From positions 1-64,000 of the forward strand of contig NZ_FTMG01000021.1 of assembly GCF_900155965.1 (NCBI RefSeq): 64,000 nucleotides of DNA, in the 5' to 3' direction. Positions 17,983 through 27,578 of this stretch are shown here, piece after piece (positions within the stretch are counted from its first letter, which is position 1; each line of letters starts with the position of its first letter). The notes below the pieces were generated by a model. The model worked only from the letters and a program-made list of their open reading frames with translations, searched no databases and was not told where the DNA came from. This DNA is from Mucilaginibacter lappiensis. GTDB taxonomy: Bacteria > Bacteroidota > Bacteroidia > Sphingobacteriales > Sphingobacteriaceae. The translations under genes and the position numbers were made by a program.

Positions 17983-19353
17983 ATGAAAACTAACTCGCGC
18001 TATTTAAAAATCGGAACGCTACTGATTGCAGCTATGGGTACTGTGGCTGTTGGCGCGGCCCTGATTAGCTTCAAAAATAAGAGCAATCCTACTTCCGATC
18101 CAGACATCAATAAAGTTGGTCACGTAGTAGTTATTTATTTAGAGAACCATAGCTTTGATAACTTGTACGGCCAGTTTTCTGGTGCCAACGGATTATCAAC
18201 AGCGGCCATTGATCATGTTATCCAGGTTGATGCCAGCGGAAAGGCTTATGCTTATTTGCCTCCGATATCAGGTACAAGCTTATTCCCTACTAATTTGCCA
18301 AACACCTATTTTAATATCGACCAGTATATTCCTTCAGATCAGGAAACACCCGATGTACTGCACCGCTACTACCAGGAACAAATGCAGATAAACGGAGGCA
18401 AAATGGACAAATTTGCTTTGTACAATACAACGGCCGGCCTGGCCATGGGTTTTTATAAAACCAGTTTGTTGCCTTTGGTGGGCATAGCTCAAAAATATAC
18501 CCTGTGCGATAACTTCTTCCACAGCGCCTTCGGAGGATCATTCTTAAATCATCAATGGCTTATCGCTGCCGCAAGCCCGGTATTCCCAAATGCGCCGGCC
18601 AATATGGTTGCTAAAATCGATGCCGATGATAAGGTAACTACCGATGGCGTGGTTACACCCGATGGTTATGTGGTAAATACCTGTTACAGTGTGAATGCAC
18701 CGCATCCAGCCGGTTCTAATGCCGCTACGCTGGTTCCAAATCAAACCGCGCCGACTATTGGTGATAGGTTAAGTGATAAAAATATTTCATGGGCATGGTA
18801 TGCCGGCGGATGGGATAATGCCCTGGCTGGTAAACCAGATGCTACCTTCCAGTTTCATCATCAACCATTTGTTTATTTTGCCAACTATGCCGATGGTACG
18901 CAGGCCAAAAAGGATCACTTAAAAGACGAAACCGCTTTTATTGAAGCTGCCAAAAATGGCACCCTGCCAAGCGTTTCGTTTATAAAACCATTGGGTATTA
19001 ATAATGAGCACCCGGGTTATTCTGATGTGCAGGGCGCCGAAAGCCACACCGTTGAATTGATAAACGATGTGCTAAACGGCCCGAATGGAAAAGACGCCGT
19101 AATAATTATAACTTATGACGAAAATGGTGGTTTCTGGGATCATGTTGCCCCGCCTGTAATTGATAAAAAATGGGGACCTGGTACACGTGTACCTGCATTG
19201 ATCATTTCGCCGTTTGCTAAAAAAGGATATGTAGATCATACGCAATATGAAACGGTGAGTATATTATCATTCATCGAAAAAAGATGGAATTTACAGCCGC
19301 TTACTGACCGGGATAAAAACGCAGATCCAATGCTTAATGCGTTTGAGTTTTAG
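17983..19353 (+). CDS. PF04185 phosphoesterase (phospholipase C/acid phosphatase AcpA-like)
   Basis: The product is 456 residues with an N-terminal membrane anchor or signal (IGTLLIAAMGTVAVGAALISF). The family signature is clear: VVVIYLENHSFDNLYGQF near residue 48, FFHSAFGGSFLNHQWLIAAA, and near the C-terminus DAVIIITYDENGGFWDHVAPP followed by GPGTRVPALIISPFAK and an STEKRWN-like SFIEKRWNL end. These residues form the metal site of the alkaline-phosphatase-like fold used by bacterial phospholipase C and AcpA. It acts outside the cytoplasm and probably scavenges phosphate. The precise ester is not determinable. Confidence 0.88.
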   Translation: MKTNSRYLKIGTLLIAAMGTVAVGAALISFKNKSNPTSDPDINKVGHVVVIYLENHSFDNLYGQFSGANGLSTAAIDHVIQVDASGKAYAYLPPISGTSLFPTNLPNTYFNIDQYIPSDQETPDVLHRYYQEQMQINGGKMDKFALYNTTAGLAMGFYKTSLLPLVGIAQKYTLCDNFFHSAFGGSFLNHQWLIAAASPVFPNAPANMVAKIDADDKVTTDGVVTPDGYVVNTCYSVNAPHPAGSNAATLVPNQTAPTIGDRLSDKNISWAWYAGGWDNALAGKPDATFQFHHQPFVYFANYADGTQAKKDHLKDETAFIEAAKNGTLPSVSFIKPLGINNEHPGYSDVQGAESHTVELINDVLNGPNGKDAVIIITYDENGGFWDHVAPPVIDKKWGPGTRVPALIISPFAKKGYVDHTQYETVSILSFIEKRWNLQPLTDRDKNADPMLNAFEF

Positions 19354-19480
19354 ACTTGGGTTAAGTACAGCGATTTTATAAAATAATATTAATCAGGGGA
19401 CAGTTCGATGGAATTGCCCCTGTGCTTTTTTACCAGATACCGGGAGGAAAAGTAATTTACAGGCATAGCTGTTGTTGTAC

Positions 19481-21286
19481 ATGAAGAAAGTTGTTTTGAT
19501 AGGGATAATGCTGGTCATAGTAGTAAGCTATGCTCTTCTGTCAAGCGGGGAAGAGAAAGTAACCCCAACAAAAGCGATAGCACGGGTGTTATTGACACAG
19601 GCAGATGACCTTTCATTTTTTTTGAAAGATCAATTCCAGACAGCGGCTGAAAGTAATTCACCCAACGAAAAAGAGTTACAGCAGTTATTCCTGCAGGCCA
19701 GGCTGCGGTATAAAAAAATAGAATGGGCCGCCGAATATTTTGACGCTGCTACCACCAGATCGGTAAACGGACCACCTGTGCCAGAGGTGGAAATGGGCAG
19801 CGGACAAGTGTTTGAACCAGCAGGGTTGCAGATTATAGAGGGGTATCTGTTCCCCCGGTACGACGCCACGAAGCAAAAAGATCTGCTAAAACAACTTAAA
19901 ACCATACAGTATGGCTGTAATAAATACAAAATTTATTTCAGCAATATTGATATTCTGGATGGGCAGGTGTTTGATGCCGTCCGGCTCGAAGTATTTAGGA
20001 TATTAACCCTGGGCATAGCCGGGTTTGACGATCCGCTAACGCAGAAAAGCATGACCGAAAGCGCTGTAAGCCTGGAAAGCCTTAAAAGCGTGCTGAAGTA
20101 TTATACGGGTAATGATGAAGCTTCTAAAAAATTAATATCGCAAATTTCGGCTGCTACTGTTTATCTGCAAACGCACACTGGTTTTGATAATTTTAACCGG
20201 GCCGAATTTATAACCCGGTATGGCAATCCCATCAGCCGGAGTATTTCAGATTTAGAGCAGCATTTAAAGATCCACGTGATCAGGTACAATCGCTTGCTAC
20301 GCCAGGATGCCAAAACGCTTTTTGACCCCAATGCTTTCGATGTAAATGCCTACGTACCGAATGCCGATGCAGTATCGACCCCACAAAAAGTCATGTTGGG
20401 CAAAATGCTATTTTCTGATCCGATATTGTCGGGTACCAAAACAAGAAGCTGCCGTTCCTGCCATCAACCTGAAAAAGCCTTTGCCGATGGATTGATTAAA
20501 AACACGGTGATTGGTACTAAACAACCATTGAAGAGAAATACACCAACCTTGTTAAACGCGGGCTTACAGCCATCACAGTTTTACGATCTGCGGGCAACCA
20601 GGCTCGAAGATCAGGTGAGCAATGTTGTACAAAACCCTGATGAAATGCATGGCTCAATGGCCACTGCTGCCGAACGATTATGGCAAAATAAAATCTACAG
20701 ACAACTTTTCGTGAAGGCATATCCGGTAGAGAAACGTGCAGCAATAGATACGCTTGAGGTGATGAATGCCCTTGGCTCTTATGTGCGCAGCCTTACCGCA
20801 CTGAACAGTCGCTTTGATGCCTATATGCGTGGTGATAGTAAGGCGATGAACAAAGACGAACTGCATGGCTTTAACCTGTTTATGGGTAAGGCCAAATGTG
20901 GCACCTGTCACTATATGCCATTATTTAACGGCAATCTCCCACCCCGGTTTATAAAAATGGAAAGCGAGGTGATCGGTGTACCGCAATCGGCAACCGCACA
21001 TGTAATTGATGACGACCTGGGCCGGTTTAATATAATACAAACGCCATCCTTTAAACATGCCTTTAAAGTAACCACAGTACGTAATGCCTCGCGCACGGCC
21101 CCATATATGCATAACGGGGTGTTTAAAACACTTGATGAAGTAATGGATTTTTACAACAAAGGAGGCGGTACTGGTCTGGGTATAAAAATTGATAATCAGA
21201 CCCTGCCGTTTGATAAATTAAATCTCAGCGCTAAAGAAAGCAAGGATATCATCGCGTTTATTAAGAGTTTAGATAGCAAATATTAA
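19481..21286 (+). CDS. Di-heme cytochrome c peroxidase with N-terminal helical domain
   Basis: The start is placed at ATG 19481 (MKKVVLIGIMLVIVV), a signal peptide or anchor; an upstream TTG is not needed. Residues 30-280 are helical and contain LQARLRYKKIEWAAEYF and NGPPVPEVE, an imelysin-like extension that recurs in Bacteroidota peroxidases. The rest is the CCP/MauG domain with two c-type heme sites: CRSCH at 324-328 and CGTCH at 473-477, plus RNTPTLLNAGL and APYMHNGVF. It reduces hydrogen peroxide in the periplasm or acts as a MauG-like oxidase. Its stop codon overlaps the stop of the convergent rhomboid gene. Confidence 0.9.
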   Translation: MKKVVLIGIMLVIVVSYALLSSGEEKVTPTKAIARVLLTQADDLSFFLKDQFQTAAESNSPNEKELQQLFLQARLRYKKIEWAAEYFDAATTRSVNGPPVPEVEMGSGQVFEPAGLQIIEGYLFPRYDATKQKDLLKQLKTIQYGCNKYKIYFSNIDILDGQVFDAVRLEVFRILTLGIAGFDDPLTQKSMTESAVSLESLKSVLKYYTGNDEASKKLISQISAATVYLQTHTGFDNFNRAEFITRYGNPISRSISDLEQHLKIHVIRYNRLLRQDAKTLFDPNAFDVNAYVPNADAVSTPQKVMLGKMLFSDPILSGTKTRSCRSCHQPEKAFADGLIKNTVIGTKQPLKRNTPTLLNAGLQPSQFYDLRATRLEDQVSNVVQNPDEMHGSMATAAERLWQNKIYRQLFVKAYPVEKRAAIDTLEVMNALGSYVRSLTALNSRFDAYMRGDSKAMNKDELHGFNLFMGKAKCGTCHYMPLFNGNLPPRFIKMESEVIGVPQSATAHVIDDDLGRFNIIQTPSFKHAFKVTTVRNASRTAPYMHNGVFKTLDEVMDFYNKGGGTGLGIKIDNQTLPFDKLNLSAKESKDIIAFIKSLDSKY

Positions 21287-22896
21287 GTCTGTTGTGCCGT
21301 TTGCCCTGTATCCGGGATTATTGTTTCCTGTTTTATTTTTATTCGTCTTTTTCTGGGTGGTTTTGGCGCTTCTATAAAGAAGTACAAGATATAACCCATG
21401 ATCAATCCTGATATTAATCCACCAATGTGAGCCGCGTTATCCGTATTACCTAAAAGGCCAAACAATAAATTAACACCAATAAAGAAAACAAAACTGATCA
21501 AAACTCCTTTCTTATTTCCTTCACCGGTTTTATTGGTAGTCAGCAGCGCAATGGCGACACCATATAGCCCAAAGATAGCTCCTGATGCACCAACGCTTAT
21601 GATAGCCGGATGCCACCAGATGCTGGTGAGGTTGGCCAGCAGTCCGCATAAAAAATAAGCTACACCTATTTTAAAATTGCCCAACAACGACTTTAAGAAA
21701 GCTGCCACCAATACCAAACCAAACATATTCATTAGCAAGTGCATTAGCCCGCCATGTAAAAACATACAGGTAATAAGCCGCCACCACTCACCATTTTTAA
21801 CGGCAGGGCCATAGTTGGCTCCCCACTTGTACAGGTCGGCCGTATCAAAAGACACTACCCCTAAGCCGACAAAAACCATTACGAGAAAGATGAGCACATT
21901 TAACCCGATCAATATTGCAGTGATGCCGGAATCTTGCCATTTCATCCCTGTAAATGGCGAGAAAAACGCCATTATATCGGCCTGCCAGCTACGGTGGTCA
22001 TATTTTTTTAATGCGGCGAGGTTGAGTTTAGGAATAGCTATCATAATAAGCCATATCCCTGCACCTATTCCAAATGAATAAAATATCCATTCCAGTTTAT
22101 CTCCGTTCCGGTCTTCAAAGGGAGTTGTTTTAGCCTCCATAATAATCGGATCACCCACATTGTACATATTTGAAGTCTTAATACCTGCTATGAACCCCCG
22201 TTGTTTGCTGGTATAGCCAACACGATCTAGATAAGTGAAGTAATTAAGGTTCTGATTCTTAAACTCTTCATTAGCCTCCTGGGTGAACTCTTTAGAATAG
22301 CTTTTCTTCTCTTCGAGATTTAAGTTATTGCTAATAGTTTTGCTGTACTCTGTACCAAGCCAGGCTACAGGTATGCTATTTTTACTAATGGAATCACTTA
22401 ATATAGGGCAAGCAACGTCAATAAAAAAAGTAAGATGCTCGCTGCTTCTTCCGCTCACTTCGGTGCGGTAATAAACAGCGATATGTTGTTTATCTATAAA
22501 GTGTTTTTGTATATGGTAATATTTGGTTAGGTGCGCTGTGTTAAGCTGACTAATATTTTGTAATGATGTTAATTCACCCGTTGCTGTGAGTAGGTACTCC
22601 TGGGTAGTTATGGTTGATATGGAGATGGCGCCAGCTGCCACAAAATAATATAAAAATGGAAGATTATCCTTTTTGGTTTTCAGGGAAAGTAGTTTAACAC
22701 GAGGACGCAACCATATAGCCACGGATAAAATGCTGAATCCGATAGGTAACCAAAGATTAACAAGCTCCTGATTAAGGGGTAGCTGCTCTTTTATGATCAA
22801 GAGCCAGTTTAGAAGCGAGTAAATAGTGATGACAAGTAGGGCGATAATTAAAAATGGTAGATAGATAAGCTTTAGTTTGGTAAAAAAATTGGGCAT
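21283..22896 (-). CDS. Rhomboid-family intramembrane serine protease with long N-terminal extension
   Basis: The product is 537 residues. Residues 1-330 hold two to four membrane helices and a soluble domain. The rhomboid core occupies about 335-520: GLMHLLMNMFGLV provides the HxxxN motif, GASGAIFGLYG the catalytic Ser438 and NAAHIGGLISG the catalytic His490. It cleaves membrane-spanning helices inside the inner membrane. The N-terminal part (for example YYRTEVSGRSSEHLTFFIDVACP) does not resemble a domain I can name. Its 3' end overlaps the convergent peroxidase gene by four bases. Confidence 0.9.
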   Translation of the reverse strand: MPNFFTKLKLIYLPFLIIALLVITIYSLLNWLLIIKEQLPLNQELVNLWLPIGFSILSVAIWLRPRVKLLSLKTKKDNLPFLYYFVAAGAISISTITTQEYLLTATGELTSLQNISQLNTAHLTKYYHIQKHFIDKQHIAVYYRTEVSGRSSEHLTFFIDVACPILSDSISKNSIPVAWLGTEYSKTISNNLNLEEKKSYSKEFTQEANEEFKNQNLNYFTYLDRVGYTSKQRGFIAGIKTSNMYNVGDPIIMEAKTTPFEDRNGDKLEWIFYSFGIGAGIWLIMIAIPKLNLAALKKYDHRSWQADIMAFFSPFTGMKWQDSGITAILIGLNVLIFLVMVFVGLGVVSFDTADLYKWGANYGPAVKNGEWWRLITCMFLHGGLMHLLMNMFGLVLVAAFLKSLLGNFKIGVAYFLCGLLANLTSIWWHPAIISVGASGAIFGLYGVAIALLTTNKTGEGNKKGVLISFVFFIGVNLLFGLLGNTDNAAHIGGLISGLIMGYILYFFIEAPKPPRKRRIKIKQETIIPDTGQTAQQT

Positions 22897-22931
22897 AGTT
22901 TTAAAAATGAAAGGGTAGGTTATAAATCTAT

Positions 22932-23993
22932 TTATTGTTCGGTTACTTCTCCGTTATCTTCATGAGGAAATTCGGGGTTTTGAATATTGTAGTGATCAAG
23001 TGTTTTTTGAAGCTGTTGCTTGATCTGCTTTACCAGTAAACGCGGGCCAAGCACTCGCATTTTGGCACCAAAGCCCAGTAACTCGCGTTCCAGCTCAAAG
23101 TTCATGATTACTCTAATGCTGAATATTTTACCGGTTTCGTCTTCCTTTAATAGTTTTTGCGTGTGATGCAGGGGCTTAGTGATTACGTAAGGGGCATTGG
23201 CCGCATCTATCCAAAACACCACCAAATTATCGCGCTGCCCCAGGCTTTTGGTAACGCCCAGTACGTCATTATAGTAAGTAGCCAGATCGATATCCTTATT
23301 CTCACGATAAGGGTCCTCGTGCTCTTCGATGGCCTGTATACGGTCGAGCGCCAGGGTTAAAAGTGGTGAATAACGGTTGTGCGATCTGCCTAGTACGAAC
23401 CAGCGGTTACGGTATTCCTTCAATAAATATCCGCTAAAACAAAAAGTGCTGGCAGCCCTCGCTTTGAACGATTGGTAGGTTACACACATGGCTTTGCGGG
23501 CTACAATAGCCTTGCGGATAGTTTCTATCCAATCCAATCCCTTTAGGTTATCATTCTTTTCAAAATCAATTACCGGGGCACGCTGTGTTTTTTGGGTGTA
23601 GATCTTATCTTCCAGCTTACTCACCATCTCGTTCAGATCGGTAAAATGGTTAAAGCCCTTGAACTGCTTGAGCAGATCAGATACCTCGCCCAATACCTGC
23701 ATATCTTGTTGGTTAAGCGGGATATTGGTAATGCTGTAGCCCTTATCGGCATAGGTGTAATACTTTTTATCAATAACGATGATGGGCGCTTCATAGCCGA
23801 GTTTGTTGCTGCGCATCATCTCGATATCAGCCTGTATGGTACGGCGGCTTACGCCGCTGTCTATACCCTGGTATTCATAAAGCGCTTCGGCGCACGCATC
23901 TATCAGATCGTCGAGCGTCCATTTTTTTTGACGATTTTGCAGACAGCCGTCAATGGTTCGATAGCGGATAAGAGCGTTGCGGTTTACAGGCAT
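22932..23993 (-). CDS. WYL-domain transcriptional regulator
   Basis: The product is 353 residues. The N-terminal part is a winged helix (RYRTIDGCLQ...WTLDDLIDACAEAL, then VSRRTIQADIEMMRSN), followed by the WYL domain (about 130-260: AIVARKAMCVTYQSFKAR...FCFSGYLLKEYRNRWFVLGRSHN) and a C-terminal WCX extension. WYL proteins bind nucleic acids or nucleotide ligands and control many RNA-repair and defence genes. It is divergent from rtcB, and the 160-base gap contains a perfect inverted-repeat operator that recurs in front of ro60. It is therefore the best candidate regulator of both genes. Whether it activates or represses is not shown by the sequence. Confidence 0.9.
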   Translation of the reverse strand: MPVNRNALIRYRTIDGCLQNRQKKWTLDDLIDACAEALYEYQGIDSGVSRRTIQADIEMMRSNKLGYEAPIIVIDKKYYTYADKGYSITNIPLNQQDMQVLGEVSDLLKQFKGFNHFTDLNEMVSKLEDKIYTQKTQRAPVIDFEKNDNLKGLDWIETIRKAIVARKAMCVTYQSFKARAASTFCFSGYLLKEYRNRWFVLGRSHNRYSPLLTLALDRIQAIEEHEDPYRENKDIDLATYYNDVLGVTKSLGQRDNLVVFWIDAANAPYVITKPLHHTQKLLKEDETGKIFSIRVIMNFELERELLGFGAKMRVLGPRLLVKQIKQQLQKTLDHYNIQNPEFPHEDNGEVTEQ

Positions 23994-24112
23994 GATTTTG
24001 TTATTTCGGATGTGGAATGTTAGATTTTTAACTATTGTTAGTTTTTAATTGTGTTAAAGAAGGTTTCACCGTTTCGGATTTATTTTTTAATAAAAATATG
24101 ATTTTATTTTTA

Positions 24113-24133
24113 CTGCGCAAATACGTTGCGCAG
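24113..24133 (+). promoter_or_regulatory. Inverted-repeat operator in front of rtcB
   Basis: CTGCGCAA-ATACG-TTGCGCAG is a perfect 8-bp inverted repeat with a 5-bp spacer. Twelve bases downstream lies TTTGTATC (24146-24153), preceded by TTTTAC, which resembles the Bacteroidota -7 box (TAnnTTTG). The rtcB ATG follows at 24154, so the transcript would be nearly leaderless if this box is used. The same arrangement with identical spacing is at 30741-30761 upstream of ro60. Confidence 0.85.
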
Positions 24134-24153
24134 TTGGTGTTTTACTTTGTATC

Positions 24154-25656
24154 ATGAGAAAAGAAAATAACGCTCATAACCTACCCCTTCAGGGGGCCGG
24201 GGGGCAAAAAGAAAAAGTAAGCAACAATGAGTTAAAAGCCTTAGGTATTAACGATGTTAAAATATTAGAGAGCTTTAGTCGCGTAGCTAACGGATTGCTG
24301 AAACATGGAGTGATGGATAAACCAACTATACTGGCCAACCTGGAAGCATTGATAGACGATCCCATACCATATGCCATGAAAAAAGGTGGTAAGTTCAAAA
24401 ACCTGGCCGAAAGCGTTGTTGATCTGCGTAAGGAAGGCAAGTTCATGAAACAGCAACGTACCGTACATGCCTTAAAAACAGAAATGGCCGATTTTCCGGT
24501 TTATGGCCTGGAGCATATTGAAGTGGGCGCCTTAGCACAGATGAAAACAACTGTAAAATTGCCTATAGCCGTTGCCGGAGCCCTGATGCCCGATGCCCAC
24601 CAGGGTTATGGCTTGCCTATTGGCGGCGTGCTGGCTACTACGGCTAATACCATTATCCCCTTTGCTGTTGGTGTGGATATTGCCTGCCGTATGTGCCTGA
24701 GCATTTTTGATCTGCCTGCTACTGTAGTGGATACTGAAACAGATAAGCTAAAAAATTTGCTGAGCGATCATACTCATTTTGGTATGGGTTGTACTACCAA
24801 AGTGCATCATGACAGCTCCTTATTTGATAGCCGTACCTGGGGCGAAACCAAGGTGATCCGTATGTTGAAAGACAAAGCTTATGCCCAGCTGGGTACTTCA
24901 GGTACCGGTAACCATTTTGTGGAATGGGGCGAGCTTAGCCTGGCTGATGGCGCTTTGGAAGGTATACCTGCCGGTAATTACCTGGCTCTGCTTTCGCACT
25001 CTGGTTCACGTGGTTTTGGAGGTAGCATTGCCGATCATTACTCTAAAATAGCCATGAGCAAAACTAAGCTTCCTGCCGAAGCCAAACATCTGGCCTGGCT
25101 CGATTTGGATAAGGATGAGGGGCAGGAGTACTGGATAGCGATGAACCTGGCCGGCGAATACGCCAGTGCCAACCATCATGAGATACATAATAAGATAGCC
25201 AAAGTGTTGAACTTAACACCGCTTACCCGCATCGAAAACCATCATAACTTTGCCTGGAAAGAGCAACTGGCCGATGGTACCGAAGTAATGGTACACCGTA
25301 AAGGAGCCACCCCTGCCGGTGAAGGCGTGTTGGGTATTATTCCCGGCAGTATGAGCACACCCGGCTTTGTGGTGCGTGGTAAGGGCGATGTACGGTCTAT
25401 CAATTCGGCTTCACACGGTGCTGGGCGATTGATGAGTCGTAGCGCTGCCTTCAAAACTATCGACCGTGCCGTGGTTGCTGCTAACCTGGTGGATAAACGT
25501 ATTACGCTCATGGGCTCAGATATTGACGAGGCGCCAATGGCCTATAAGGACATCCACACCGTAATGGCCGCCCAAACCGACTTGGTTGAAGTGCTGGCCA
25601 AGTTTGAACCCCGTATCGTAAGGATGGCGGACCCGAAAGAAAAGCCGGAGGATTAG
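24154..25656 (+). CDS. rtcB: RNA ligase RtcB
   Basis: The product is 500 residues. RtcB joins RNA 2',3'-cyclic phosphate (or 3'-phosphate) ends to 5'-OH ends using GTP and Mn2+. The metal and guanylate residues are present: GVDIACRM (Asp and Cys ligands near residue 175), GTGNHFVEWG, LLSHSGSRGFG, NHHNFAWKE, GSMSTPGFVVRGKG and SHGAGRLMSR, whose His is the site of guanylylation. The first 20 residues (NLPLQGAGGQKEK) are encoded by a G/C-rich palindromic repeat and are not part of the conserved fold, which begins about VSNNELKALGI. It is divergent from the WYL regulator and ends at a strong terminator. With Ro60 and Y RNAs nearby it forms an RNA-repair system. Confidence 0.96.
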   Translation: MRKENNAHNLPLQGAGGQKEKVSNNELKALGINDVKILESFSRVANGLLKHGVMDKPTILANLEALIDDPIPYAMKKGGKFKNLAESVVDLRKEGKFMKQQRTVHALKTEMADFPVYGLEHIEVGALAQMKTTVKLPIAVAGALMPDAHQGYGLPIGGVLATTANTIIPFAVGVDIACRMCLSIFDLPATVVDTETDKLKNLLSDHTHFGMGCTTKVHHDSSLFDSRTWGETKVIRMLKDKAYAQLGTSGTGNHFVEWGELSLADGALEGIPAGNYLALLSHSGSRGFGGSIADHYSKIAMSKTKLPAEAKHLAWLDLDKDEGQEYWIAMNLAGEYASANHHEIHNKIAKVLNLTPLTRIENHHNFAWKEQLADGTEVMVHRKGATPAGEGVLGIIPGSMSTPGFVVRGKGDVRSINSASHGAGRLMSRSAAFKTIDRAVVAANLVDKRITLMGSDIDEAPMAYKDIHTVMAAQTDLVEVLAKFEPRIVRMADPKEKPED

Positions 25657-25662
25657 AGTGGA

Positions 25663-25691
25663 ATAACCGCAAGCCGGGAGCTTGCGGTTAT
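25663..25691 (+). terminator. Terminator of rtcB
   Basis: ATAACCGCAAGC and GCTTGCGGTTAT make a perfect 12-bp stem with a 5-nt loop, followed by TTGGCTTT. It starts seven bases after the rtcB stop. The rest of the gap to 25964 is AT-rich; a promoter-like CTCCTTTGTATTA around 25898 precedes the next gene. Confidence 0.85.
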
Positions 25692-25964
25692 TTGGCTTTC
25701 GGGGATTTAAACCTTGCCGATCTTATTTTTCCATTATTTATAATTCTAATAGTTTATATTTTTCATGCCTTCATAAGTGTTTAATATCTATATATATTAT
25801 TGATATTAAGCTTATTATATATAAATTCAATTAGATATTGATTTATATTCTCACAAGCCTTCCTGGCTTTTACTGCGTATTACGCTATATACTTCCCTCC
25901 TTTGTATTAATACCGGGCAACCCTAAAGCCCGGCAGCTGTAACCAATTAAAAACCAATTACCTT

Positions 25965-27572
25965 ATGAAAAAGCTCACTATCTGTATGCTTATGGCGTTG
26001 CTATGTTTTGGCTGTAAGAAAAATTCATCGGAAAACCGGCTCGATCAGCCAAATTCCATTAAAAACAAAACGCTTGCCGCTGTTCCGGTAGGGAAATCCA
26101 CCTCCAAAAAGATCTTTATGCACTGGATGCCCTGGTTTGAAACACCCGACTCAAAAGGAGCCTGGGGCTATCACTGGAAAATGAACACCCAAAATCCAGA
26201 CATCATTACCAACGGTCGCCGCCAAATTGCCGCTTATTATTACCCGCAAACCGGTCCCTATGCATCAAGCGATCCCGATATTATTGAGTATCAGCTCCTG
26301 CTCATGAAATACTCAGGAGTTGATGGGGTTACTATCGACTGGCCGGGTACCCGTGTGCAGTACGATTATCCTGATAATCTTAACAACTCCAACGCCCTCA
26401 TCGCCAAGCTGAACGCGGTGGGTCTGCAGTTTTCTATTGTGGAGGAAGACCGCAACTGGGATGCCGGCCAAACCAGCGGTGCCCACGGCGATTTTACCTA
26501 CATGCAAAGCAACTACTTTAACCAGGGTAATTACCTCAAGGTGAACAATGTGCCGGTAGTACTCAACTTTGGCCCGATAACTTTCCATTCATCCAGCGAA
26601 TGGGATCAGATACTGGCCGGGCTGAGTCCCAAACCCAAAGTTATTCCGTTATTTGGCTTTACCAGTCAGGTTGGTGCCAATAATGCAGGTGGTGAGTTCC
26701 CCTGGATATACCAGGATCATCCAACTGTGGTGGATAATTATTACGCCCAGGCATCCAATTTTCCGATTTCTGTAGGGGTAGTATACCCGGGTTTCAATTC
26801 CTTTTACGCGGCCGGTGGTGCTAGTGGGCCAACCTGGCAAATTGCCTATAACGGCACTTCAACCTTTAGTACCATGCTGGATAAAGCCCTGGCATCAAGC
26901 GTTGGCATTATTCAATTTGCTACCTGGAACGATTATGGCGAAGGCACCATGATTGAACCAACCGTTGAGTTTGGCTATGGCTTTTTAACCACCATGCAGC
27001 AAAAACTGGGTGTGCCTTACCATCAGCATGAGCTGGAGCAGATCTATCGTTTATATCAATATCGCAAGCAATATAAGGGTAACTCCAGCGTGCAAAATCA
27101 GCTGAACCAAGTATTTACCTATTTTGCCAATGTACAGCCGGTTGATGCCGAAAACCTAATGAATACTATTGGCGGTGGTGGTACCACTCCTCCCGTAACC
27201 ACCGGTGTAAGCATCAAAAACAAATGGTTAAATACTTACCTGTATGAAGATAATGGGCAGGCCAAATACAGTTCGTCAAGTACTGTGGCCAATGGCAAAT
27301 GGACGCTGGAGCAGGTTAACGGTCATACCCGCATCAAAAATGTAAGTACCGGTCATTACCTCAACATCGAGCATCTGTATAGCTATGCCGAATGTACCGC
27401 CGTTCCGGATAGTTTTTACAGCAGCTATTGGGTGCTGGAAGATTACAATGGCTACAAACGCCTCCGTAACGAGTGGCAGAATACTTACCTGAATCTCGAG
27501 AATCAAAGCGGCTTTGCCCAGTGCACCGCTATTGGCGCTACTGCCGACAGCAGTCAGTGGACGCTTAATTAA
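25965..27572 (+). CDS. GH99/GH71-like lipoprotein with C-terminal ricin-like domain
   Basis: The product is 535 residues with a lipobox (LMALLCFGCKK). Residues 40-390 resemble the GH99-like barrel: IFMHWMPWFETPDSKGAWGYHW, MKYSGVDGVTIDWPG and FATWNDYGEGTMIEP. The last motif aligns with FNEWHEGT of GH99; Glu326 is kept but the first glutamate position is Asp323. After a short Gly/Thr/Pro linker, residues 405-535 form three similar blocks (KNKWLNTYLYEDNGQ, NVSTGHYLNIEHL, RNEWQNTYLNLENQ), a beta-trefoil-like carbohydrate-binding module. It lies between rtcB and ro60 but has its own promoter region and no obvious role in RNA repair. Confidence 0.75.
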   Translation: MKKLTICMLMALLCFGCKKNSSENRLDQPNSIKNKTLAAVPVGKSTSKKIFMHWMPWFETPDSKGAWGYHWKMNTQNPDIITNGRRQIAAYYYPQTGPYASSDPDIIEYQLLLMKYSGVDGVTIDWPGTRVQYDYPDNLNNSNALIAKLNAVGLQFSIVEEDRNWDAGQTSGAHGDFTYMQSNYFNQGNYLKVNNVPVVLNFGPITFHSSSEWDQILAGLSPKPKVIPLFGFTSQVGANNAGGEFPWIYQDHPTVVDNYYAQASNFPISVGVVYPGFNSFYAAGGASGPTWQIAYNGTSTFSTMLDKALASSVGIIQFATWNDYGEGTMIEPTVEFGYGFLTTMQQKLGVPYHQHELEQIYRLYQYRKQYKGNSSVQNQLNQVFTYFANVQPVDAENLMNTIGGGGTTPPVTTGVSIKNKWLNTYLYEDNGQAKYSSSSTVANGKWTLEQVNGHTRIKNVSTGHYLNIEHLYSYAECTAVPDSFYSSYWVLEDYNGYKRLRNEWQNTYLNLENQSGFAQCTAIGATADSSQWTLN

Positions 27573-27578
27573 ATTTTT

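Noticed and set aside
25875..25885. GCGTATTACGC palindrome upstream of the third GH99-like gene, followed by TTTGTATTA
   Set aside because: It resembles the rtcB/ro60 operator only in TACTGCG; the arms and the distance to TTTGTAT differ, so it was not counted as a third site.
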